A stretch of 64,000 bases of DNA from Candidatus Poribacteria bacterium (GCA_022820835.1 JAJEET010000026.1:1-64000), one strand, 5' to 3'; positions 16,355 through 25,761 are shown, numbered from the stretch's first letter. Notes: generated by a model not told the origin, from the letters alone. Made by a program: numbers and translations.

Positions 16355-17857
16355 TTATAGATATGCTATCGCTCTGGGGATCCGCTTTAAGACCTCGTCT
16401 CTGCCGAGCAGTGTAACAATATCAAAGAGACTCGGTCCGAACGATGTCCCTGTCAATGCGATCCGCAATGCTTGCATCGCTGCGACGCGTTTGATATCGT
16501 TCTCGTCCGTGTATTTCCAAATTTCTGTTTCAACCGTTTCTACGTCAAACGAAGGGACTTCTTCCAAAATCTGTAATAGGTTCGTTAGAATCTCAGCGGT
16601 TTTCTCTCTCTTCTCTTCGGAACCACCCCACCACTTCTTGACCGCTTTCGTTTCATATTCAAAGTCGTCTGTGAAGAAATAACGCGTTTGTGGAACGATG
16701 TCCTGAAGTGTTGTGAGGCGCTCACCGACAGCTTCAACGATGTTTATCAGCCAATCGCGGTCCTCGGTCTGATTGAATAGACCTTCCGCTTGCCAGAATG
16801 GGATTACTGCATCTGTCCGTGCTGAGACATCGAGTTGGTTTATGTAGTGAGAATTGAGCCATTCGAGTTTCTTAATATCGAAGACACTTCCACTTTTACC
16901 GACGCGTGTGAGATCGAATTTCTCTATGAGTTCATTAACAGAGAATATTTCCTGTTTGTCGTCGTAGGACCATCCGAGTCTTGCGACGAAGTTCAGCATC
17001 GCTTCACGGAGGTACCCCTGTTCACGGTATCGGTTAACTGCTACGAGATCACCGTGGTGACGTTTGCTCAACTTTCTCCCGCCACTATCTAACACCAACG
17101 GGATATGTGCAAATTTCGGAATCTCTAATCCGAGGGCATTTGCGATTGCGATCTGTGTCGGCGTATTGTTGAGATGTTCTGTGCCGCGAATCACGTGTGT
17201 TATACGCATTTCTGCATCGTCAATAATTGAGGTCAGATTGTAGTTTGGCATCCCGTTAGAACGGACAATCACCTCATCTTCCAGCGTAGCGGGATCAATA
17301 TTTCGCGAACCGAGAATGAGATCGTCAACACGAATCGGTGTGTCCGGCATTTTTATCCGTATGGTTGGCTTCCTACCTTCTGCAATAAAGCGTTTCACGG
17401 CTTCTGATGACAAGTTTCGGCTCCGTCCATCATAAGAGCGGGGCAGTTTGTTTGCCCGCGCCTGTGCGCGGATTTCTTCAAGTTCTTCAGGTGTGCAGTA
17501 GCAGTGGTATGCGTTGCCACTCTCAAGCAACTGTGTAACATGAGCGTCGTATATAGATTTACGTTCCGACTGCAGGTATGGCGCATACGGTCCGCCTTTG
17601 TTGCCGCCCTCATCCCATTCGAGTCCTAACCATTCCAGCGCAGTATAGATCTCTTGCATGGATTCATCTGTGGAGCGCGCCATATCTGTATCGTCAATTC
17701 GGAGGATGAACTTGCCGTTGTAATGTTTGGCAAACAGCCAATTAAATAGTGCCGTACGCGCGCCGCCGATATGTAAGAAACCGGTCGGCGAAGGTGCCAT
17801 CCGAACCCGCACTTCATCTGTTTCTGCGACACTTAAACCGTTTGGTGTTTCGTTCAT
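16355..17857 (-). CDS. gltX: Glutamyl-tRNA synthetase
   Basis: This class Ib synthetase charges tRNA-Glu. It has [27 protein letters not shown] (HIGH motif) and [12 protein letters not shown] (KMSKS motif), followed by the helical anticodon-binding C-terminus. The track start at 17884 lies inside glnS. The ATG at 17857 overlaps the glnS stop as ATGA, so translation is probably coupled, and gives 500 residues, normal for bacterial GluRS. With GlnRS present, this enzyme is expected to be discriminating, though that cannot be seen directly. Confidence 0.95.
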   Translation of the reverse strand: MNETPNGLSVAETDEVRVRMAPSPTGFLHIGGARTALFNWLFAKHYNGKFILRIDDTDMARSTDESMQEIYTALEWLGLEWDEGGNKGGPYAPYLQSERKSIYDAHVTQLLESGNAYHCYCTPEELEEIRAQARANKLPRSYDGRSRNLSSEAVKRFIAEGRKPTIRIKMPDTPIRVDDLILGSRNIDPATLEDEVIVRSNGMPNYNLTSIIDDAEMRITHVIRGTEHLNNTPTQIAIANALGLEIPKFAHIPLVLDSGGRKLSKRHHGDLVAVNRYREQGYLREAMLNFVARLGWSYDDKQEIFSVNELIEKFDLTRVGKSGSVFDIKKLEWLNSHYINQLDVSARTDAVIPFWQAEGLFNQTEDRDWLINIVEAVGERLTTLQDIVPQTRYFFTDDFEYETKAVKKWWGGSEEKREKTAEILTNLLQILEEVPSFDVETVETEIWKYTDENDIKRVAAMQALRIALTGTSFGPSLFDIVTLLGRDEVLKRIPRAIAYL

Positions 17858-19569
17858 TTTTGACCTTTCTGGATCTTTGCCCAAGAATCTCTTAATGGGA
17901 CTGTACGATTGAAAACTATTTTCTCTGATGTTGTATCCGGATCAACGCAGAAATAACCCATCCGCAAGAATTGATACCGGCTTTCGGTGGGTGCGTCAAC
18001 GAGACTCGGTTCAACTTTGCAATTATTTAGGATCTCTAAAGAGTCCTGATTGAGGAATTGTATCCAGTCTTCGCCATCTGCTGCGCTTTCGGGTTCGCGT
18101 TCTGTAAAGAGGGAGTCGTAGAGCCGTACCTCCGCGTCAACAGCGTGTTCAGCGGAGACCCAATGCAACGTGCCTCTAACTCTGCGTCCGTCGTCGGACC
18201 AGCCGCCGCGTGTTTCTGGGTCGTAGCTGCAGTGTATCTCAACGATTTCGCCGGTGTCTTCATCTTTAACAACCGACTCACATTGGATATAATAGGCGTG
18301 TTTAAGTCGTACTTCTTGTCCGGGTGCTAACCTGAAGAACTTCCGAGGCGGATCCTCCATGAAATCTTCGCGTTCGATATAAATTTCACGCGAAAACGGG
18401 ATCTTCCGTGTGCCGGCGTTCTCATCTTCTGGATTGTTTTCAGCGTCCAACATCTCGACTTGTCCTTCTGGGTAGTTGTTGATAACGACCTTCACAGGAT
18501 TGAGGACTGCCATGACGCGCGGCGCACGGCGATTCAAGTCATCTCGGATGGAGTATTCAAGTTGTCCTATCTCAATAAGGTTATCAGCCTTTGAGACCCC
18601 GATACGGTTGCAAAAATCTCGGATAGATTCAGGCGTATAACCACGCCGACGCATGCCAGCGAGTGTCGGCATTCTCGGATCGTCCCAACCGCTAACGTGT
18701 CCGCCTTGTATCAACAGTCGAAGTTTCCGCTTACCGAGCACGGTATAAGTAAGGTTCAGACGTGCGAATTCAATTTGACGAGGTTGATAGATTTCTAATT
18801 CTTCTAAGAACCAGTCGTAGAGTGGGCGGTGGTCTTCAAACTGGACATCACATAACGAATGTGTTATCCCTTCAATCGAATCGGATTGCCCGTGTGTGAA
18901 ATCGTAGGTCGGGTAAATACACCATGTGTCGCCGTGGCGGTAGTGGTGTGCGCGCAAGACGCGATACATCACCGGATCCCGCATGTTCAGGTTCGGACTT
19001 GACATATCAATTTTTGCGCGAAGTGTACGTGAACCGTCTGGGAACTCGCCGTTGCGCATTCCTTGAAACAGCGTTAGGTTTTCCTCAACTGACCGATCAC
19101 GATAAGGACTATTTGTTCCGGGTTGAATCAAGGTGCCGCGATACGTGCGCATTTCGTCTGGAGTCAGGTCACAGACGTACGCCTTCCCTTTTTTTATGAG
19201 TTTGACTGCATATCCGTAGAGCGTCTCGAAATAGTCAGAGGCGTGATATTCACGGTCTTTCCAATCGAATCCGAGCCAGCGAACATCGCGTTTGATTGCT
19301 TCTACGTACTCGCTCTCTTCTGTGAGCGGATTGCTATCATCAAATCGCAAATTGTAGAGACCCTTGTAATCTTCAGCGATGCCGAAGCTGATACAGATCG
19401 CCTTGGCGTGTCCGATATGGAGGTAACCGCTCGGTTCTGGTGGAAATCGGGTATGGACTCTACCGTCGTATCTGTTCGCCTCGAGGTCTTTCTCAACCTC
19501 TTGACGGATAAAATTTGTGTCAGAGGCAGTGTTAGCGTTTTCTTTTCCATTAGGATCTGAATGTTTCAT
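17854..19569 (-). CDS. glnS: Glutaminyl-tRNA synthetase
   Basis: This 571-residue enzyme directly charges tRNA-Gln. [30 protein letters not shown] carries the HIGH motif, and [27 protein letters not shown] is specific for GlnRS. The KMSKS-like loop reads VLGKRKL, where E. coli has VMSKRKL, so a glycine replaces the serine. The two-barrel C-terminal anticodon domain follows. It is the first gene of the glnS-gltX pair and has a strong promoter about 95 bases upstream. GlnRS is patchily distributed in bacteria and is usually considered acquired from eukaryotes. Confidence 0.95.
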   Translation of the reverse strand: MKHSDPNGKENANTASDTNFIRQEVEKDLEANRYDGRVHTRFPPEPSGYLHIGHAKAICISFGIAEDYKGLYNLRFDDSNPLTEESEYVEAIKRDVRWLGFDWKDREYHASDYFETLYGYAVKLIKKGKAYVCDLTPDEMRTYRGTLIQPGTNSPYRDRSVEENLTLFQGMRNGEFPDGSRTLRAKIDMSSPNLNMRDPVMYRVLRAHHYRHGDTWCIYPTYDFTHGQSDSIEGITHSLCDVQFEDHRPLYDWFLEELEIYQPRQIEFARLNLTYTVLGKRKLRLLIQGGHVSGWDDPRMPTLAGMRRRGYTPESIRDFCNRIGVSKADNLIEIGQLEYSIRDDLNRRAPRVMAVLNPVKVVINNYPEGQVEMLDAENNPEDENAGTRKIPFSREIYIEREDFMEDPPRKFFRLAPGQEVRLKHAYYIQCESVVKDEDTGEIVEIHCSYDPETRGGWSDDGRRVRGTLHWVSAEHAVDAEVRLYDSLFTEREPESAADGEDWIQFLNQDSLEILNNCKVEPSLVDAPTESRYQFLRMGYFCVDPDTTSEKIVFNRTVPLRDSWAKIQKGQK

Positions 19570-19663
19570 ATCTTAAACCGTGTCCTGTTTTGGGTATATA
19601 ATGGAGACCTCCATTTTTGAAAAGCGGTAGGTCTGTTGAGGTAGGAAAATTACAGTTACGTAT

Positions 19664-19692
19664 ATTATACCCGCAAAATACGCTAAAGTCAA
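19664..19692 (-). promoter_or_regulatory. Sigma-70 promoter for glnS-gltX
   Basis: On the minus strand, TTGACT (19692-19687), a 17-base spacer and TATAAT (19669-19664) lie about 95 bases upstream of glnS. Eleven of twelve consensus bases match. Confidence 0.75.
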
Positions 19693-19976
19693 AGATTTCA
19701 TTTGATTGCTGAAATGCCTGAAAATGTGGCACAATTATTACTAAATATCGGACAATTTCTGCGGATTGGCGATAAAAAAGACATTGCGAACGGATCCGGC
19801 AGTCGTTTTATGAGGCTGGGTAAATGTGGAAAACCCCTCTGAAATGTGTAGTTCCTGCTTGTGATTTAGTCGTATCTGTAGCAGTTTCAGCGCGTGCGTT
19901 AAATTTTTTAGAATATTGGCACACAACTTGCTACTAAAGATTATAGTGTCGTTTTAGCAGTGATATTTTTTGATAA

Positions 19977-20095
19977 TTATAGTGACCTGTAAAAATAATA
20001 GGACACCTTTTGAAAGACGGACGAGGGGACCTCGCCCCTACGAACCGTTTTTTGCTAAACGGAAAGTGTCTCTTTAATTGTTGGTTTCACTATAA
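19977..20095. mobile_element. MITE-like element, copy 1 of a 119-base family
   Basis: The segment starts TTATAGTGACC and ends TTTCACTATAA, with imperfect inverted ends of about 30 bases. In the middle lies the palindrome CGAGG-GGA-CCTCG within GGGGACCTCGCCCCTACGAA. A second copy of the same length lies at 27047-27165. No ORF is inside. It fills most of the gap between glnS and the 20201 gene; the rest of that 630-base gap shows only the glnS promoter. Confidence 0.75.
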
Positions 20096-20200
20096 ATAAA
20101 GTGTAACCATTTTTCCAAAATATTCGTTTGTTACGTTGTGTTGGTCAATGTATTAATTTATTATCTGTTTTTCAAATTATTTCAAGAAAGGGGTAGAGCC

Positions 20201-20395
20201 GTGAAAATCAAAGAATTACGCAAGAATCGTCCATGTTTATATGAAACAGCTTTGTGTCTCGCTATAGCAAAAGCGCGTCAAGACGAATTCCGCTGGGAAC
20301 GTTTTATTGATAATTTGTCCCAGATATGTGATACGTTTGCCCACCAAATTGCTTCTGAAGACGCAACCCCTCCTAAGTCGGAGGATCAGGATTAG
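20201..20395 (+). CDS. Small protein of unknown function
   Basis: The track starts this ORF at 20138, but the GTG at 20201 has AAAGGGG nine bases upstream and gives 64 residues. The sequence begins VKIKELRKNRPCLYETALCLAIAKARQDEFRWERFIDNL, which is soluble, charged and helical, and then has an acidic tail ending KSEDQD. I do not recognise it. It converges with yvcK, ending 13 bases from that gene's stop. Codon use looks normal for the window. Confidence 0.5.
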   Translation: MKIKELRKNRPCLYETALCLAIAKARQDEFRWERFIDNLSQICDTFAHQIASEDATPPKSEDQD

Positions 20396-20408
20396 TTTCT
20401 GTCCGCGA

Positions 20409-21638
20409 TTAGAGTGATTCTTGGAGTTTTGGATGATTTTTAAAGATTTTAACGAGAGAGCGGACTAATTTTTCGGGATCGTGGCGGATAACGTTCATTT
20501 CTACGCCGCCCTCGGTTACGACCATCCCGCAGATGAGGTCCGCTTCGACGACGTTCATACCTTCCTCTTCAAGCGATTCCCCTTCACGATTATAGGATAC
20601 TTGGACCTTTGCCTCATCCGCAACCTGCATCGTTTCCGCTGACAGTAATGATATATGTTTTGCAAGGTTGAGGACATCCATCGGATGTGCCGTATTCCCA
20701 TGCAACATCGAGAGTGCTTCTTCCGAAAGCGAACGAATTCGGGTTAACTGTGCTACCAATTCTTGGCGCACATATTCGTGGATAATCTCTGTCGGTGCGG
20801 GTTGGTTATTGACCAAAACGTAGTCGAGTGAGATCTTGGCGTGGTCAAGTACAGCGTTGACGTGATCACTCACTGCATAGCCATCGGTTTCTCCGGGCTG
20901 CGTCATCACGTTGCAGACGTAGATTTTCATGGCAGTGGACTGTTGTATCGCCTCTACAATCCCTTTAATAACAAGATTCGGCATGATACTGGTATATAGG
21001 CTGCCGGGTCCGATGATGATGACATCGGCATTAAGGAGTGCGTCTGTTGCACCTTTATGTGCTTGGCATTCGTAGGAGCCGTCGGTAGGGTGGTGGTGTG
21101 TTTTTCCGTTCTCACGGGGTTCAAAAAAGACGCGTTTGATAGGTTCGCGATTCTCTCTTAGAGGGATTGTCGATTCACCGCGAACGATTTCACCATCAGC
21201 GAGTTCTGCACATAGTACGGTGTAGTCTAAGGTAACAGGGATGATTCTACCTCGGACGGAGAGTAGACGAGAAGCGGCTTGAATCGCTTTCGGAAAGTTG
21301 CCCTTCAGTTCTGTCAACGCCGTTAACAAGATGTTGCCGACGGTGTGTCCGCCGAGTTCGCCATTGCTTGAAAAACGATATTCAAAAAGACCCGCAAGTT
21401 CATCTGCATCGGAAAGTGTAAACAAAAGCCTACGGATGTCGCCAGGCGGTAGCATATCGAATTCTTCAACGAGTCGTCCTGAGCTCCCACCATCATCCGA
21501 AACGGTAACGATCGCTGCCAAACTATCCAAATCAATAATGTTGTCTTTGCCTATTTCCAGGTCAGCGTAACGCTTAACTCCGCTGAGCAAGGCAGATAAG
21601 CCACTTCCGCCTCCGATGCAGGCAAGTTTCAAAGTCAT
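20409..21638 (-). CDS. yvcK: YvcK/CofD-like gluconeogenesis factor (UPF0052)
   Basis: This 409-residue protein has the family hallmarks LACIGGGSGLSALLSGVKRY, VTVSDDGGSSGRLVEEFDMLPPGDIRR, NVMTQPGETDGYAVSDHVNAV and the intervening ADVIIIGPGSLYTSIMPNLV. YvcK binds UDP-sugars such as UDP-GlcNAc and is needed for cell-wall precursor supply on gluconeogenic carbon sources. About 60 residues of C-terminal extension (from AKVQVSYNREGESLEEEG) go beyond the minimal core. GGAG precedes the ATG. Its upstream neighbour is glmM, also a cell-wall precursor gene. Confidence 0.9.
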   Translation of the reverse strand: MTLKLACIGGGSGLSALLSGVKRYADLEIGKDNIIDLDSLAAIVTVSDDGGSSGRLVEEFDMLPPGDIRRLLFTLSDADELAGLFEYRFSSNGELGGHTVGNILLTALTELKGNFPKAIQAASRLLSVRGRIIPVTLDYTVLCAELADGEIVRGESTIPLRENREPIKRVFFEPRENGKTHHHPTDGSYECQAHKGATDALLNADVIIIGPGSLYTSIMPNLVIKGIVEAIQQSTAMKIYVCNVMTQPGETDGYAVSDHVNAVLDHAKISLDYVLVNNQPAPTEIIHEYVRQELVAQLTRIRSLSEEALSMLHGNTAHPMDVLNLAKHISLLSAETMQVADEAKVQVSYNREGESLEEEGMNVVEADLICGMVVTEGGVEMNVIRHDPEKLVRSLVKIFKNHPKLQESL

Positions 21639-21832
21639 AATTTCTCCAAATTTTTTAAACTATTGACTCTGCTCATCGTTCCACTTCGTTTCACGACGGT
21701 TTCTGGTTAATTTCAGGTGATACGCCAGCGGCAATGGAAATTAACTAAAACCGCAGTGTCGTAAAAAGAAACGGTGCCCAGAGTTAATAGTAAGAAAAAA
21801 GGCTGGACAACGCAACATAGTAGATAACGTAA

Positions 21833-23233
21833 TCAGCACGAGATTTGTTTCATTAACTTCGTCAGTGTTTCGAGTGTCTCGTCGCATAGTTGCTCCGCTT
21901 CTTCGGAAGTTGGTGCCTCGCTAAAGACGCGAATCACAGGCTCTGTTCCAGATTTTCGGATGTTCACCCACCGATCGCGCCAGACGCGTTTCACACCGTC
22001 TGTTAGCTCAAGAGACGGTTCCGATTCAACTTCGCACGTCTCTTTATAAAGTTGTAGAGCCAAATCGACAATCTGCGTCGCGACTTCTTGTGAGGGAATC
22101 TCCAGTTTCTTTCGACACATCTCATAGTGCGGCATGTTTTCCACAAGCTGCGTTACAGTGCCGCCGGATTCAGCCAAGTATTGCGTAATCGCAGCGATAG
22201 AGGCGATGCCGTCTGTCGTGTAGTGCACATCAGGATAGATAATGCCGCCAGTGCCTTCGCCGCCGATGATAGCACCGACTTCCCGCATCTTTTCAACGAC
22301 CCAACCGACACCGACTTTCGTGCGATGAAGTGTAACACCGTGGTTTGTCACAATATCGTCTAACATTCTGCTGGTTGATACCGTCGCGACGATGTCGCCT
22401 TTCGTTTTGCTGAGGATAAAATCGGCGACGAAGGCGAGTGTTGATTCGCCGCTTAACGGAACACCGCGCTCCGTGACGACCACAAGTCGGTCGGCATCAC
22501 CGTCGTGCGCAAAGCCGATATCTGCTCCAGATGTACGAACGGTCTCACAAAGTTCACCTAACGCATCAGGTGTCGGTTCTGCAGCACGGCGGAAGTGTCC
22601 ATCTGCGACACAATTGAGTTCAACAATCCGACATCCGAGTTCCCGTAAAAGCGTTGGACTTATGACGCTACCGGCACCGTTGCCGGCATCAATGGCGACT
22701 TTCATATCGGCTTCTCGAACCGTGTCAGCATCAAACCAAGAGGCACATAGAATTTGATTAAGATGATGTGTTGTTGCATCTTCGTAGATTTCGAGTATTC
22801 CCTGCTCGTTCCACGGTGCAAGTGTGAAACTCTCGGTTTCGTAGATTCGCATCAATTCGTTGCGTTCCGCTTCGGTTAATAGGTTCCCGGATGCAGCGGC
22901 AAATTCGATTCCGTTCCATTCGACCGGATTATGGCTGGCTGTGATTGTGATGCTTCCGTATGCGTGGAGTGTCTTTGCCATTAACAGTATTGTTGGTGTC
23001 GGGCAGAGGCCGACATCAATGACGTGACAACCGGTAGCGAAAAGACCAGCGAGTACCGCGTGTCTGAGCGTTGGGCTTGAGGTGCGAGAATCTCTACCGA
23101 TGACGACTGTTCTACCACCGACGAAGGTACCGAATGCCATCGCGAATTGCGTGATACCTCGAACATCAAGCGAAACACCAATCTCGCCACGAACGCCTGA
23201 AACGCTGATAATCGGTTTTTCTGGTTTGCGCAT
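21833..23233 (-). CDS. glmM: Phosphoglucosamine mutase / phosphohexomutase
   Basis: This 466-residue alpha-D-phosphohexomutase has TITASHNPVEWNGIEF with the phosphoserine at S100, AHDGDADRLVVV with the metal site, GGEGTGGIIYPDVHYTTDG as the sugar loop and IRKSGTEPVIRVFSEA as the phosphate loop. GlmM converts GlcN-6-P to GlcN-1-P for UDP-GlcNAc. An EGTGG sugar loop is also found in related phosphomannomutases, so PMM/PGM activity remains possible. GAGG precedes the ATG. It lies 19 bases downstream of a membrane-protein gene and 194 upstream of yvcK. Confidence 0.87.
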   Translation of the reverse strand: MRKPEKPIISVSGVRGEIGVSLDVRGITQFAMAFGTFVGGRTVVIGRDSRTSSPTLRHAVLAGLFATGCHVIDVGLCPTPTILLMAKTLHAYGSITITASHNPVEWNGIEFAAASGNLLTEAERNELMRIYETESFTLAPWNEQGILEIYEDATTHHLNQILCASWFDADTVREADMKVAIDAGNGAGSVISPTLLRELGCRIVELNCVADGHFRRAAEPTPDALGELCETVRTSGADIGFAHDGDADRLVVVTERGVPLSGESTLAFVADFILSKTKGDIVATVSTSRMLDDIVTNHGVTLHRTKVGVGWVVEKMREVGAIIGGEGTGGIIYPDVHYTTDGIASIAAITQYLAESGGTVTQLVENMPHYEMCRKKLEIPSQEVATQIVDLALQLYKETCEVESEPSLELTDGVKRVWRDRWVNIRKSGTEPVIRVFSEAPTSEEAEQLCDETLETLTKLMKQISC

Positions 23234-23252
23234 GTAATCCTCTGTGTTGTCC

Positions 23253-24041
23253 TTATGTGTTGTAACTACGAGATCTACACATCCACCAAGTCCCTAAAAA
23301 ACAGCATCCGCCGATTACTAACTGCCATACTCCGGCAAGGTACCACGGGTTTGGATACTGGTAAAGGTACGAAGTAACCGGTGTGAGTTCATAAAGCACA
23401 GGGTTTCTAAAAATGTCCAATCCTTCAAAGATACCGTACACAACAATTAGCGGGTTGAGGTGCAAGATCAACGGGATGAAGGGTTGCGGATCGTCTACGT
23501 AGCGTTGTAATGGGTTGAGTAGAAGCGCGCCCGCGATCAAAACACACCATAAGAGCGTCGCACATTCTGTCCCGAAGAGCGTATCCCGAAAAACCCGCGC
23601 ACACAAAATTCCAACGGCTCCCGCTGTCAGGCTATAGATCACCAAGATAACGAATATTTCTAACGCCGCTGTGACTTGGATATCTGTAATAAGCAGCACA
23701 ACGCCAGTTGATAAAAACACCCAACATAGCACAGGGCCTTGGCTCAGCGCAAGTTGCCGTAACAACCAGCGTCCAGTAGCGATAGGGCTGAGTGCAAGCA
23801 GGTGTGCTGTAGAAGGTCTAACGGATGCGTTGAAACGTCCGCTAAAAAGTCCGGTATGAACGGTATAGGCGGCAAGGTATGTCGCTGTTAGAAGCAGGAC
23901 ACAGACTTGCGCCATAAAACAGCACTCCGCCGGTGAACCGAGTTCCAGATGTCTCAATACGCGATAGGCTATCCACAACAGAAAACTCGCAATTACGCAA
24001 GTTAAAAACACTTTTAGGATATGGCTTCGAGTGTTTATCAT
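23253..24041 (-). CDS. Polytopic membrane protein, possibly ABC-2-type permease
   Basis: This 262-residue protein has about six to seven hydrophobic segments, beginning with a signal-anchor (HILKVFLTCVIASFLLWIAYRVL). The first loop ALSPIATGRWLLRQLALSQG resembles the region before helix 3 in ABC-2 permeases, but no firm motif is present. No ATPase is adjacent. It sits between the HEAT/TPR gene and glmM in a minus-strand run with short gaps (14 and 19 bases), so it is probably in their transcript. The function is unknown. Confidence 0.6.
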   Translation of the reverse strand: MINTRSHILKVFLTCVIASFLLWIAYRVLRHLELGSPAECCFMAQVCVLLLTATYLAAYTVHTGLFSGRFNASVRPSTAHLLALSPIATGRWLLRQLALSQGPVLCWVFLSTGVVLLITDIQVTAALEIFVILVIYSLTAGAVGILCARVFRDTLFGTECATLLWCVLIAGALLLNPLQRYVDDPQPFIPLILHLNPLIVVYGIFEGLDIFRNPVLYELTPVTSYLYQYPNPWYLAGVWQLVIGGCCFLGTWWMCRSRSYNT

Positions 24042-24055
24042 GTCAAAAACCGTTT

Positions 24056-24709
24056 TTATTGATTTTTCGTGAGGTTGCGTAACCGTAGGATTGTCTCAGC
24101 GATGGAGATAAGATTCGGATTGATTTTCAACGCCTGCTTGTAAGCCTCTATGGCTTCATCAATTTTACCGAGTCTTAAATAGGCGTGCCCCATTCCAGCG
24201 AATGCGCCGAAGTGATCTGAATTCAGTGAGAGCGTCTGCTTACAATCGCGAACGGCTTTACTCCATTCCTCAAGCATAAAGTGTACGATCGCGCGTTGGT
24301 TATAGCCTTCGGCGAAATTCGGAGCCGCTTCAATGACCGAGGTGAACTGTTCGAGTGCTTCTTGATATGCTTCGTCTTTGAGAAATTTCTTTCCATTTTC
24401 AAGCATCGCGTCAACGGTATCGTCGCCGGATTGAGACCAAATTGCCCAGAGCGCATACTCAGCATTGTAGCGTATACCGCGGTCTTTATTTTTAAGTGCT
24501 TGCACCAACGCAGGAATCACTTTTGGCGTGCCAATTAATCGAAGCGCAAAGCCTGCTGCGCGTCCGAGTAACGGGTCTTTGCTATGAAGATAGGTTTCCA
24601 AACTGTCTTCTGAGTAGTTATCCATCAGAAGTTGCTTCAATTTTTCATCGTTTCCTGAATTCTTGAACATCAGTTTCGCTAATTCGGCAGTTCCATTTCG
24701 CCTATACAT
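24056..24709 (-). CDS. HEAT-repeat plus TPR-repeat protein
   Basis: This 217-residue soluble protein has a HEAT/PBS-lyase-type repeat at about residues 42-85 (DPLLGRAAGFALRLIGTPKVIPALVQALKNKDRGIRYNAEYALWAI). Three TPR units follow from about 95 (KFLKDEAYQEALEQFTSVIEAAPNFAEGYNQRAIVHF, EEWSKAVRDCKQTLSLNSDHFGAFAGMGHAYLRLGKIDEAIEAYKQALKINPN). Both repeats mediate protein-protein contacts. It heads the minus-strand run that continues through a membrane protein, glmM and perhaps yvcK. It has an extended -10 promoter and possibly a sigma-54 promoter upstream. Confidence 0.8.
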   Translation of the reverse strand: MYRRNGTAELAKLMFKNSGNDEKLKQLLMDNYSEDSLETYLHSKDPLLGRAAGFALRLIGTPKVIPALVQALKNKDRGIRYNAEYALWAIWSQSGDDTVDAMLENGKKFLKDEAYQEALEQFTSVIEAAPNFAEGYNQRAIVHFMLEEWSKAVRDCKQTLSLNSDHFGAFAGMGHAYLRLGKIDEAIEAYKQALKINPNLISIAETILRLRNLTKNQ

Positions 24710-24751
24710 AGTCGGACCTCGCTATTTTCCTGATTTCTATTGTTTACAGTA

Positions 24752-24757
24752 ATTATA
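24752..24757 (-). promoter_or_regulatory. Extended -10 promoter for the HEAT/TPR gene
   Basis: On the minus strand CTGCTATAAT gives a perfect -10 with the TGn extension. A weak TTGTTT lies 17 bases further upstream. Transcription would start near 24745, about 36 bases before the ATG. Confidence 0.6.
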
Positions 24758-24835
24758 GCAGATTTTTACCGTAAAAACAACCGTAGGTGTCAATTTAGCG
24801 ATTTTCCGCAACATTTTCTTGCTATTTTCTATAGA

Positions 24836-24859
24836 GGTTTCCGCCCCTGTGCGGAAACC
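24836..24859. repeat. Palindrome GGTTTCCGC / GCGGAAACC
   Basis: Two perfect nine-base arms flank a six-base loop (CCCTGT or close to it). It stands in the 587-base gap between the divergent HEAT/TPR and hsp20 genes and is similar in size to other small hairpins scattered in this window. Confidence 0.6.
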
Positions 24860-24901
24860 GAAGACTCCAAAGCCAAATTGACATACCCAAAGTGCCACAG
24901 T

Positions 24902-24918
24902 GGCAAGGGTCGTGCCAA
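24902..24918 (-). promoter_or_regulatory. Possible sigma-54 promoter pointing toward the HEAT/TPR gene
   Basis: The minus strand reads TTGGCACGACCCTTGCC, which has the GG and GC dinucleotides 12 bases apart as sigma-54 promoters need. It lies about 190 bases upstream of the HEAT/TPR start and diverges from the three plus-strand sites. Confidence 0.4.
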
Positions 24919-25103
24919 TTTGACGAACTTCTTTCTCTCCATATCCAGCGAATCCTACTATGCAAATATCACCTCAACCCGTTTTTATGCCGATTGACCG
25001 TAGCACCTTAGGCTATAAAAACGACACCTATCGGCATCCCCAGCACGGCTACCACAACCTCTCTGATCTCTATCCCTCAGTACAGCAGCAGGTAACAGAA
25101 CGT

Positions 25104-25120
25104 TTGGCACGCAATTTGCT
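25104..25120 (+). promoter_or_regulatory. Sigma-54 promoter P1 of the hsp20 operon
   Basis: TTGGCACGCAATTTGCT has GG at 25106-25107 and GC at 25118-25119, the obligatory -24/-12 spacing. It is the most upstream of three tandem sites. Confidence 0.7.
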
Positions 25121-25166
25121 TATATCTCAAACAGAAGCAAACAGTCTTCTGTTGCCTCTAAAAAGT

Positions 25167-25183
25167 TTGGCACGGAACTTGCA
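25167..25183 (+). promoter_or_regulatory. Sigma-54 promoter P2 of the hsp20 operon
   Basis: TTGGCACGGAACTTGCA matches the -24/-12 consensus, with GG at 25169-25170 and GC at 25181-25182. It is flanked by a 10-base inverted repeat TGTTGCCTCT (25150-25159) and AGAGGCAACA (25207-25216), possibly a binding site for an activator or repressor. Confidence 0.78.
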
Positions 25184-25239
25184 TAGGTTGCATAGTACAA
25201 AATCAAGAGGCAACATCTTGGAAACGCCTCAGAAAAGAT

Positions 25240-25256
25240 TGGCACGGAACTTGCAC
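25240..25256 (+). promoter_or_regulatory. Sigma-54 promoter P3 of the hsp20 operon
   Basis: TTGGCACGGAACTTGCA is identical over 17 bases to P2. GG lies at 25242-25243 and GC at 25254-25255. Transcription would begin about 12 bases downstream, leaving a leader of about 30 bases with a GGAG site before the first hsp20 gene. Confidence 0.8.
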
Positions 25257-25296
25257 ATAACATTTACAGAAACAAAATTCAAAAAAGGAGAAAAAA

Positions 25297-25749
25297 ATGA
25301 ATTATCTAACGACACGCAGACCGATGCGAAATCTGTTCGGACTCCACAACGAAATGGGACGCATCTTTGGTGACCTGTTGGGTTCGGACGAAAATGGAAC
25401 GGATACGGAGAATACTCCTTGGATGCCTACGGCAGATATTTGTGAAACCGAAAACGGATTTGAAATTCGGGCTGAACTCCCCGGCGTTTCAGAAAGTGAT
25501 GTCAACGTCTCCGTAAGCGATAACCTGCTTACCATCAAAGGTGACAAGCACCAAGAGGAAGCGACTGAAGGGAAGAGCTACCACCGCGTTGAAAGACGGT
25601 ACGGCAGCTTCCAGCGGAGTTTTACACTCCCGAGACATGTTGAGACCGACGGTATCAAAGCGAAGTTCGCGGATGGCGTTCTGACCCTCGAAATTCCGAA
25701 GGCTGAAGTCGCAAAGCCGACCGAAATCCCGATCACAGCAAACTCGTAA
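25297..25749 (+). CDS. Small heat shock protein, Hsp20 family
   Basis: This 150-residue protein has the alpha-crystallin domain: WMPTADICETENGFEIRAELPGVSESDVNVSVSDNLLTIKGDK, SYHRVERRYGSFQRSFTLPRHVETDGIKAKFADGVLTLEIPKAE. The GVLTLEIPK motif is the dimer-interface signature. Such ATP-independent chaperones hold unfolded proteins. A strong GGAG site precedes the ATG. Three sigma-54 promoters lie in the 200 bases upstream, and a second hsp20 paralogue follows after 97 bases. The longer ORF starting at 24960 in another frame is a read-through of the promoter repeats. Confidence 0.95.
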   Translation: MNYLTTRRPMRNLFGLHNEMGRIFGDLLGSDENGTDTENTPWMPTADICETENGFEIRAELPGVSESDVNVSVSDNLLTIKGDKHQEEATEGKSYHRVERRYGSFQRSFTLPRHVETDGIKAKFADGVLTLEIPKAEVAKPTEIPITANS

Positions 25750-25761
25750 TCTAACGGCTCA

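Noticed and set aside
24960-25373. 137-residue ORF upstream of and overlapping hsp20
   Set aside because: Its repeated RLARNL segments are translations of the sigma-54 promoter repeats, it overlaps hsp20 in another frame and it has no domain.
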